A DNA stretch of 64,000 nucleotides, taken from NCBI RefSeq assembly GCF_026151345.1, contig NZ_JAMQPR010000001.1, forward strand, positions 1,222,231 through 1,286,230, in the 5' to 3' direction. Shown here in pieces: positions 57,277 to 64,000 of the stretch (position 1 is the stretch's first letter; each line of letters starts with the position of its first letter). The notes beneath the pieces are model-generated. The model was given only the letters and a program-made list of their open reading frames with translations, made no database searches and was not told where the DNA came from. Both the position numbers and the translations under genes were made by a program. The DNA is from Leptospira paudalimensis. Lineage in GTDB: Bacteria; Spirochaetota; Leptospiria; Leptospirales; Leptospiraceae.

Positions 57277-58026
57277 TTATTTTAAAAGTCCTAAAAATGA
57301 TTCTAATTTTTGACTGGCTCCACCCACGAGGCCACCGTCAATGTTTGGTTTGGCGAGAAGTTCTTTGATGTTGTCTGGTTTCACAGATCCACCATAGAGA
57401 ATTTGTATGTTTTCAGCTACGTAGTCTGCACCCACAAAGAGTTTGCCAATTTCTTTTCGTATGAACGCATGAGCTTCTTCTGCTTCCGCAGGAGTTGCCA
57501 CTTTTCCAGTTCCGATCGCCCAAACAGGTTCGTATGCAATGACAAGATTGGAAAAGAGGTCACTTGTAATGTCTTTGAGACCTTTTTTGATTTGGTCTTC
57601 TAACACAGAGAAAGTTTGGCCTTTTTCTCTTTCCGCCCAAGTTTCACCCACACAATACACAACACGAAGTCCTGCTTTTAAAAAGTAGGCAATCTTTGCA
57701 TTGTCAAATTCTGATGTTTCTCCGAGGAATTGTCTTCTTTCGGAATGGCCCACAAGGATAGTTTTGATCCCGAGTTCTGCGAGTTGCACGGGAGAAATTT
57801 CTCCCGTCATTGCCGTGAGCCCAGATTGGTATGCATTTTGTGCCCCAACGATGAGTTTCGATCCACTTGCGAGGGAAGAGACCGATTCCAAATGGAGAGC
57901 ACTTGGGAACACCATCACTTCATAAGCGGAAGAATCACTGGCAACTTTGAGACCAGATGTGATGGTTTTCGCCTCAGAAAGTGTCAGGTTCATCTTCCAG
58001 TTTCCAGCTATGATTTTTTTTCTCAT
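57277..58026 (-). CDS. tpiA: Triosephosphate isomerase
   Basis: The 249-residue barrel is complete: IAGNWKMNLTL (Asn and Lys), TILVGHSERRQFLGE with the electrophilic histidine, IAYEPVWAIGTGK with the catalytic glutamate, and ILYGGSVKPDNI binding phosphate. It interconverts DHAP and glyceraldehyde 3-phosphate in glycolysis or gluconeogenesis. It follows pgk by one base. Confidence 0.97.
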   Translation of the reverse strand: MRKKIIAGNWKMNLTLSEAKTITSGLKVASDSSAYEVMVFPSALHLESVSSLASGSKLIVGAQNAYQSGLTAMTGEISPVQLAELGIKTILVGHSERRQFLGETSEFDNAKIAYFLKAGLRVVYCVGETWAEREKGQTFSVLEDQIKKGLKDITSDLFSNLVIAYEPVWAIGTGKVATPAEAEEAHAFIRKEIGKLFVGADYVAENIQILYGGSVKPDNIKELLAKPNIDGGLVGGASQKLESFLGLLK

Positions 58027-58027
58027 C

Positions 58028-59218
58028 TTATTTATCTTCCTTTGGGAGTAAACATTGAACTCCTGGGAGAGTGCGTCCTTCCAAAAATTCTAAGGAAGCA
58101 CCACCACCAGTGGAGATATGAGTGATTTTATCAGCAACCCCTGCTTTATTCACCGCAGCGATGGAGTCTCCACCACCCACAACGGTTTTTGCTTTGGATT
58201 TACTAATGGCTTTTGCAATTTCAATCGTTCCTTTGGAGAACTTATCCATTTCAAACACACCCATCGGTCCGTTCCATAAGATGGTCTTTGCTTCTTTGAT
58301 GGCTTTTACATAATTGTCGATGGTTTTTGGCCCGATGTCCATTCCCATCCATCCGTCCAAAATCCCCATTTTGTCCACAGACTTGGTTTTTGCATTGGGA
58401 TCAAAATTGTCAGCAATGATGTGGTCCACAGGGATTTGGAGGTCAACTCCTTGTACACCTGCACGGTCAATGAGTTGGAAGGCTTGGGATTCAAATTCAG
58501 GTTCTACAAGGGATTTACCCACAGGTACAGCTCTGGATTTGAGAAAGGTATAAGCCATACCGCCCCCGATGAGGAGGTGGTCCACTTTTTCGAGAAGGTT
58601 TTTTAAAATTGCGAATTTGGAACTGACTTTTGATCCACCAACGATCGCCACAAATGGACGTTCTGGTCTTGCAAGAAGCCCACTTAATACTTCAATTTCT
58701 TTCCGCATCAGAAGTCCTGCAAAGGCAGGGAGAAGATGAGCCACACCCTCTGTCGAAGCGTGGGCTCTATGTGCGGTTCCGAATGCATCGTTGACATATA
58801 CGTCAGCGAGTTTTGCCAGTTCCTTACAGAAACCGGCATCATTTGCCTCTTCTTCCTTATGGAAACGAAGGTTTTCTAAAAGTAAAATTTCACCTTCCCC
58901 AAGTTCATTTGATAACTTCACAACAGGCGCCCCAATCACAGCTTCTGAGAAACTGACTTTGGTTTTTACGAGTGTAGATAAAACATCAAACACAGGTTTC
59001 ATGGAATATTTTGGTTCCGGTCCACCTTTTGGTCGGCCCAAATGGCTTCCCAAAATGATCTTTGCTCCTTTGGAAATGAGTAATTCCAAAGTAGGGAGGG
59101 TTTTTTCAATCCGAGTTTTGTCCGTGGCGATTCCGTTTTCCACAGGGACATTGAAGTCCACACGAACAAAGACTCGTTTTCCTTTTAGATTTTGTTCTTC
59201 GAGAAGAGGTAATTTCAT
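58028..59218 (-). CDS. pgk: Phosphoglycerate kinase
   Basis: ATG 59218 is the true start ([24 protein letters not shown]); the frame is open upstream but inside the gap gene. Hallmarks are [29 protein letters not shown] and [15 protein letters not shown]. It transfers phosphate between 1,3-bisphosphoglycerate and ADP. At 396 residues it is full length. It starts two bases after gap, so the three glycolytic genes are one operon. Confidence 0.97.
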   Translation of the reverse strand: MKLPLLEEQNLKGKRVFVRVDFNVPVENGIATDKTRIEKTLPTLELLISKGAKIILGSHLGRPKGGPEPKYSMKPVFDVLSTLVKTKVSFSEAVIGAPVVKLSNELGEGEILLLENLRFHKEEEANDAGFCKELAKLADVYVNDAFGTAHRAHASTEGVAHLLPAFAGLLMRKEIEVLSGLLARPERPFVAIVGGSKVSSKFAILKNLLEKVDHLLIGGGMAYTFLKSRAVPVGKSLVEPEFESQAFQLIDRAGVQGVDLQIPVDHIIADNFDPNAKTKSVDKMGILDGWMGMDIGPKTIDNYVKAIKEAKTILWNGPMGVFEMDKFSKGTIEIAKAISKSKAKTVVGGGDSIAAVNKAGVADKITHISTGGGASLEFLEGRTLPGVQCLLPKEDK

Positions 59219-59219
59219 C

Positions 59220-60418
<1,199 letters not shown>

Positions 60419-61150
60419 ATGGATCGGATACAAAGAGAGCTCACTCGGGCCAGATTCCAACAAAACATTTTGGCACAAGTTTCCGCTCATCCGAGTGCTC
60501 GGTCAGGTGACATCCAAACTTTGGCCAAATTCATCACCAAATCAGTAGCGGAGGGGCTTGGAATTGAACGAGTGGGAGTATGGCTCTTTAATGATTCCAA
60601 AAATGAACTTTTGAATGTGGATACATACTTCCAAAGTCAAGCCCTTCATAGTTCAGGTGCCATTTTGAAGGAAGTTGAATTCCGAGAGGAATTCCAATAC
60701 CTAGTGAAGGAAAAGTATGTGGATGCTAACGATCCTTATACGGATCCACGTACGAAAGGATTCATTGAAACCTATTTAAAACCAAATGGCATCACGGCAA
60801 TGTTAGATGGTGTAATCAGAATGGGAGAAGAACTGATTGGAACTTTATGTTTTGAACATGTTGGTAAAAAACATAAGTGGCAAGATGATGAAATTATTTT
60901 TTGTAGCCAATTAGGTGATCAAATCGCTCTCACAATCAGTAACCAAAGGAAAAACCAAATTTATGAGGAATTGATCTCAAGAGAAAATGAATTAAGAGAG
61001 TTAAATGAAAGATTAGAACAACTGGTTGAAGAACGTACAAAAAAACTAAGAAATTCTAACGAAGAACTAGAGTCAACTATCGCCACGTTAAAAAAGCTCA
61101 AAACCAACTCATCCTTTCTGAAAAAATGGCAAGCCTTGGGCAACTCGTAG
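60419..61150 (+). CDS. GAF-domain sensor histidine kinase, N-terminal part (frame ends early)
   Basis: ATG 60419 starts a GAF domain (FITKSVAEGLGIERVGVWLFNDSKN ... DGVIRMGEELIGTLCFEHVG) followed by a coiled coil (ELISRENELRELNERLEQLVEERTKKLRNSNEELESTIATLKK). At 61090-61096 the reading frame passes A AAA AAG, then runs only 18 more codons to a stop. The kinase core continues in the -1 frame. In the zero frame the product is a kinase-less GAF protein. It could be the real short product of a programmed frameshift, or half of a broken gene. Confidence 0.7.
   Translation: MDRIQRELTRARFQQNILAQVSAHPSARSGDIQTLAKFITKSVAEGLGIERVGVWLFNDSKNELLNVDTYFQSQALHSSGAILKEVEFREEFQYLVKEKYVDANDPYTDPRTKGFIETYLKPNGITAMLDGVIRMGEELIGTLCFEHVGKKHKWQDDEIIFCSQLGDQIALTISNQRKNQIYEELISRENELRELNERLEQLVEERTKKLRNSNEELESTIATLKKLKTNSSFLKKWQALGNS
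61090..61096 (+). other. A AAA AAG slippery heptamer at the kinase frame junction
   Basis: The zero-frame codons are TTA AAA AAG. A -1 slip there makes the next codon GCT at 61096-61098, and translation then continues without a stop into the kinase: AQNQLILSEKMASLGQLVAGIAHEINNP. The heptamer is the same as in the E. coli dnaX frameshift site. No upstream Shine-Dalgarno-like stimulator and only a weak downstream stem are visible, so one missing A in the run is the main alternative. Confidence 0.6.
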
Positions 61151-62076
61151 CAGGCATAGCACATGAAATCAATAACCCCATTGCAGCCATCCAAGCATCA
61201 GCTGAAAATCTAAAAGAATCTTTATTTGAATCCGAATATTCCTTATTCCAAAAAGAGTTAAAAGAACTCTTGCCAGATCATAAGAGTCAAAATTTATTTC
61301 AGGAAGTAATCCAAGTTTTAAAATCTAGAATTGAAATCATATCTGGTAGAGAACGGATGAGCAGAAGGAAACGAATTGAATCTTGGCTCCACTCAAGAGG
61401 TCTTCCCGATTCTTTTTCATTCCATTTGATAGATGTTGGGTTTGATTTGGATGTTTTGGAGTCGTATCAGGAATTGTTTTTAAAAGACAAGGTAGATAAG
61501 ATACTCACATTACTTGTGGAAGAAATCACTGTTTACCAATCACTTCACATTATGTTACTAGCAGTTGAACGAGCCAGTAAAATGACGTTTGCTTTGAAAA
61601 ACTTTGTTCGATTTGAAATATCCAAAAATCCAATCAAGGTCAATGTGAAAGAGAATATCGAAACTGTTCTCACTTTGTATCAAAATCAATTCAAGAAAAA
61701 TGTGATTTTGATAAAGGAATATGAAGACATTCCCTTCATAGAAGGGTATCCAGAAGAACTTTTGCACTTATGGACCAATCTGATTTACAATTCTTTACAA
61801 GCGATGTCCTTTTCTGGTACACTCAAGATACATACCAAAAATCTAGGGGATAAGGTATCCATCTGTGTACAAGATTCGGGACCAGGTATACCTGAATCCA
61901 TCAAGGCGCGTATTTTTGAACCATTCTTTACAACAAAAGCACTCGGTGAAGGAAGTGGGCTTGGTTTAGATATTTGTCGCAAGATTGTAGAACGCCATCA
62001 AGGTTCGATTCGATTCCAGTCAATTCCAGGTAATACTGAATTTACGATCGAACTTCCGCTCCAAATTCCAAAATAA
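61126..62076 (+). CDS. Histidine kinase core, C-terminal part of the GAF kinase
   Basis: The open frame extends upstream to the slippery site; ATG 61126 is only the first in-frame ATG, and no ribosome binding site precedes it. The phosphoacceptor is the histidine in LVAGIAHEINNPIAAIQASAENLK. A stretch of about 150 residues separates this helix from the second dimerisation helix (LLAVERASKMTFALKNFVRF), far longer than usual. The ATPase domain is intact: LWTNLIYNSLQAM, VQDSGPGIPESIKARIFEPFFTTKALGEGSGLGLDICRKIVERHQG. Full-length activity needs fusion to the GAF and coiled coil. Confidence 0.75.
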   Translation: MASLGQLVAGIAHEINNPIAAIQASAENLKESLFESEYSLFQKELKELLPDHKSQNLFQEVIQVLKSRIEIISGRERMSRRKRIESWLHSRGLPDSFSFHLIDVGFDLDVLESYQELFLKDKVDKILTLLVEEITVYQSLHIMLLAVERASKMTFALKNFVRFEISKNPIKVNVKENIETVLTLYQNQFKKNVILIKEYEDIPFIEGYPEELLHLWTNLIYNSLQAMSFSGTLKIHTKNLGDKVSICVQDSGPGIPESIKARIFEPFFTTKALGEGSGLGLDICRKIVERHQGSIRFQSIPGNTEFTIELPLQIPK

Positions 62077-62088
62077 ATCGAGTGAAAA

Positions 62089-62619
62089 TCACCACATAAC
62101 AGCGATGATTTGGGATTCTTGGATGGTACCGAGGGTTCTCGAATCCACTCCTAATTCGCGATTGTCAGAGAGTAAAAAGAAATGTTTTTCTGGAACTGTC
62201 ACTGGGTTCATATCATCATGTTCTGTTTTTCCTACTGGGATGAGAGGGATCGATTGTGTACTTGCTTCAGGAAACATGGTAGGATCTAAGATGGTTCCAT
62301 TCCGAAAAACCATTCGTTTTTGAATGGAAATGGAATCTCCTGGTTTGCCAATGATCCTCGCAATGAAGGTTGCATTCGGGTCAAGTGGGGAGGAGGCGAT
62401 CACCACATCTCCAATTCCCAGTTGGCTTTTGCGGTAAAAACGATTGAAGTAAGCGGTGTCCCCTTTTTTTAAAGTAGGTTCCATATAGGAATTGGGAATG
62501 GCCACAGGAAGGAGAACTTTATACTTCACAAACATAGCAGAGACGAGACCGATTCCCATCGGAAGTAAAATCACTATGAGTTTTGTTTTGAGTGGGACTT
62601 TATTTTTTGGCTTAGACAT
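62089..62619 (-). CDS. Signal peptidase I-like protein lacking both catalytic residues
   Basis: One N-terminal helix is followed by an S26 fold: [23 protein letters not shown] (box B), [10 protein letters not shown] (box C), [18 protein letters not shown] (box D) and [20 protein letters not shown] (box E). The catalytic serine normally sits just before the Met of SMxPTL; here that residue is Tyr45. The catalytic lysine normally precedes the Arg of box D; here it is Ala87. The fold seems intact but the dyad is gone, so it may be a pseudoenzyme. It overlaps the upstream chemoreceptor gene by eight bases. Confidence 0.8.
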   Translation of the reverse strand: MSKPKNKVPLKTKLIVILLPMGIGLVSAMFVKYKVLLPVAIPNSYMEPTLKKGDTAYFNRFYRKSQLGIGDVVIASSPLDPNATFIARIIGKPGDSISIQKRMVFRNGTILDPTMFPEASTQSIPLIPVGKTEHDDMNPVTVPEKHFFLLSDNRELGVDSRTLGTIQESQIIAVMW

Positions 62620-64000
62620 GGAAATAATTGATCTCTTTTCGTAAACTTTCTGTTAGTTGGTTCATGTTTTGTGAATTGGATTTTGTGCCATCACTGGAAA
62701 TCGCTGTAGTTTGGGCATGGTTATTAATTTCGGCAATGGATCGTGAAATTTCCATCATCGCTGTTTTTTGTTCTTCTGTTGCTTCTCGGATCATTTCAGA
62801 AAGTTCTCGGATTTGAGAGACACCTTCGTTTACCTCTTCGTTGGTCTCAATTTGTTTTTGGACAACCATTCGGATTTCTTTTGTCATTTGGTTGATCGAA
62901 TTCACACCCGTAATGGTTTCGCTTAAAATTGAAATGGATTGGTCAATTTTTTCTTGGCCTTGGTTGATTTCGACTTCGTTCTGTTTGATGAGTTCTTCGA
63001 TGTCTTCAATGGATTTTGCTGTTTTGTCAGCTAGTTTGGAAATTTCATCAGCAACAACAGCAAACCCGCGGCCACTGGCACCAGCCCTTGCCGCTTCTAT
63101 GGCTGCATTTAGAGCGAGTAAATTGATTTGTTCGGAAATGGTATGGATGATCTCCACTACATTTGTCATCTCAGAAGATGACTGGTAAATTTTATCCATG
63201 GAAAGTTTCATCTCACCAAGCGATGATTCCCCTTTTTTTGCATCGTTTGTGATTTCTTCCACACGTACGTCTGCAATTTGGAATTTTTTATCAATTTCGG
63301 AAACAACTTGGTTGAGTTCCGTCATCTTTTTCATGAGAGAAACTAGGGTAAAGGATTGAGTTTCCGTACGTTGTGCTACACTTTCAATCCCGGCAGTGAT
63401 TTCTTCAATGGAAGCAGAAATCTCTTCGCTACTAGCTGCTTGGTTTTGTGCGGCATCCGAAAGGGTTAACATGGATTCGTAAATTTCGGAACTTGTATTA
63501 GTAAGTTCATTGGAAACCGATTGAGTTTGGTTGACAATTTGGCGGAGTTTGGATTGGAATTCAAACATAGCATTTGCCATACTTCCAATTTCATCTCGGC
63601 TCGGGTCATAAAAATCTGATTTTAGATTTCCTTTTACCATTTCACTGATACGTACTTTGATACGTTCTAATGGTTTTAATTTGGATTCGATCACAAGTAC
63701 AGTTACAAGTCCGATGATGACAACAATCAAAATCGAAATTCCAAGTGTCATCATAAGGCTTGTTAATGTTTTTTCATACAATTCAGAATTTTCAAAAATG
63801 CAGTAGATAAGATAATTGAACTCCGGGTTTTTAACAAAAAAGATTCTTTTTTGAGTTCCATCTTCTGTGGAATCGATAAACCCAAGTGCTTCCTGGGTTT
63901 GGAAGGGAGTATCGAAAACTAACATTGTTTTGGCGTTTTTACCAATCTCTCGTTTGTCGGTGAAATAAACCATGGTTCCATCACCATCAAAAAATCCAAC
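62612..64000 (-). CDS. Methyl-accepting chemotaxis protein, cut by the window end
   Basis: The frame stays open to the right edge, so the N terminus is missing; 462 residues are visible. The periplasmic region ends before a transmembrane helix ([19 protein letters not shown]), then HAMP ([42 protein letters not shown]). A coiled coil leads to the signalling tip [37 protein letters not shown]. No CheR-docking pentapeptide is seen at the C terminus (KEINYFHV). The receptor feeds CheA-CheW; the ligand is unknown. Confidence 0.92.
   Translation of the reverse strand, partial: VGFFDGDGTMVYFTDKREIGKNAKTMLVFDTPFQTQEALGFIDSTEDGTQKRIFFVKNPEFNYLIYCIFENSELYEKTLTSLMMTLGISILIVVIIGLVTVLVIESKLKPLERIKVRISEMVKGNLKSDFYDPSRDEIGSMANAMFEFQSKLRQIVNQTQSVSNELTNTSSEIYESMLTLSDAAQNQAASSEEISASIEEITAGIESVAQRTETQSFTLVSLMKKMTELNQVVSEIDKKFQIADVRVEEITNDAKKGESSLGEMKLSMDKIYQSSSEMTNVVEIIHTISEQINLLALNAAIEAARAGASGRGFAVVADEISKLADKTAKSIEDIEELIKQNEVEINQGQEKIDQSISILSETITGVNSINQMTKEIRMVVQKQIETNEEVNEGVSQIRELSEMIREATEEQKTAMMEISRSIAEINNHAQTTAISSDGTKSNSQNMNQLTESLRKEINYFHV

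Overview
The window reads as a spirochaete chromosome, most likely Leptospira and probably one of the less AT-rich saprophytic-type species. The evidence is two adjacent flaB-type flagellin genes, many lipoproteins with loose spirochaetal lipoboxes, frequent TTG starts, an AT-rich base composition, and core proteins that look leptospiral. The genus is an inference from remembered protein character, not a database match. I see no rRNA, tRNA, CRISPR array, insertion sequence or phage gene. Coding density is high and many neighbours overlap by 4 to 40 bases.

Layout. 1-2545: the tail of a GH57 glucan branching enzyme, a small membrane protein, a SET-domain protein, then ribH-nusB. 2554-8992: a TPR membrane protein, a methyltransferase, a DEAD-box RNA helicase with a His-rich tail, an AmiC-type amidase and a GerMN-like protein. 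8993-12615: a motility block with a sigma-28-like promoter, two flagellins whose leaders both carry paired GGA-loop hairpins, a strong terminator and a chemoreceptor. 12735-21860: accessory envelope and signalling genes (lipoprotein-like propeller, class III cyclase, hydrolase, DoxX, a DedA/ATP-grasp fusion, a KefF-KefC-like pair). 22072-29717: cyclophilin, rhodanese, a FlgT/CsgG-like lipoprotein divergent from a NamZ-like lipoprotein, DUF2797, a pseudouridine synthase and YchF.

29856-35723 is a six-gene minus-strand operon: a membrane TPR-like protein, a cysteine desulfurase, a membrane-anchored CHAT protease, an exported protein, an ECF sigma factor and a small soluble protein. It resembles a protease-controlled sigma circuit and is the best candidate here for an undescribed system. 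35762-39687 holds a TPR protein, a LolB-like lipoprotein and a CapA-type phosphatase.

40516-53083 is housekeeping: rpsF-ssb-rpsR-rplI-dnaB-aspS, then phoH-HD phosphohydrolase-ybeY-recO-argS-cinA. 54162-60227 on the minus strand holds a two-component pair and gap-pgk-tpiA-secG. 60419-62076 is a GAF histidine kinase split by a -1 shift exactly at an A AAA AAG heptamer. 62089-64000 holds a signal-peptidase-like protein that lacks both catalytic residues, and a chemoreceptor cut by the window edge.

Limits: all family calls are by eye from motifs. Starts were chosen from ribosome binding sites, overlaps and signal peptides.
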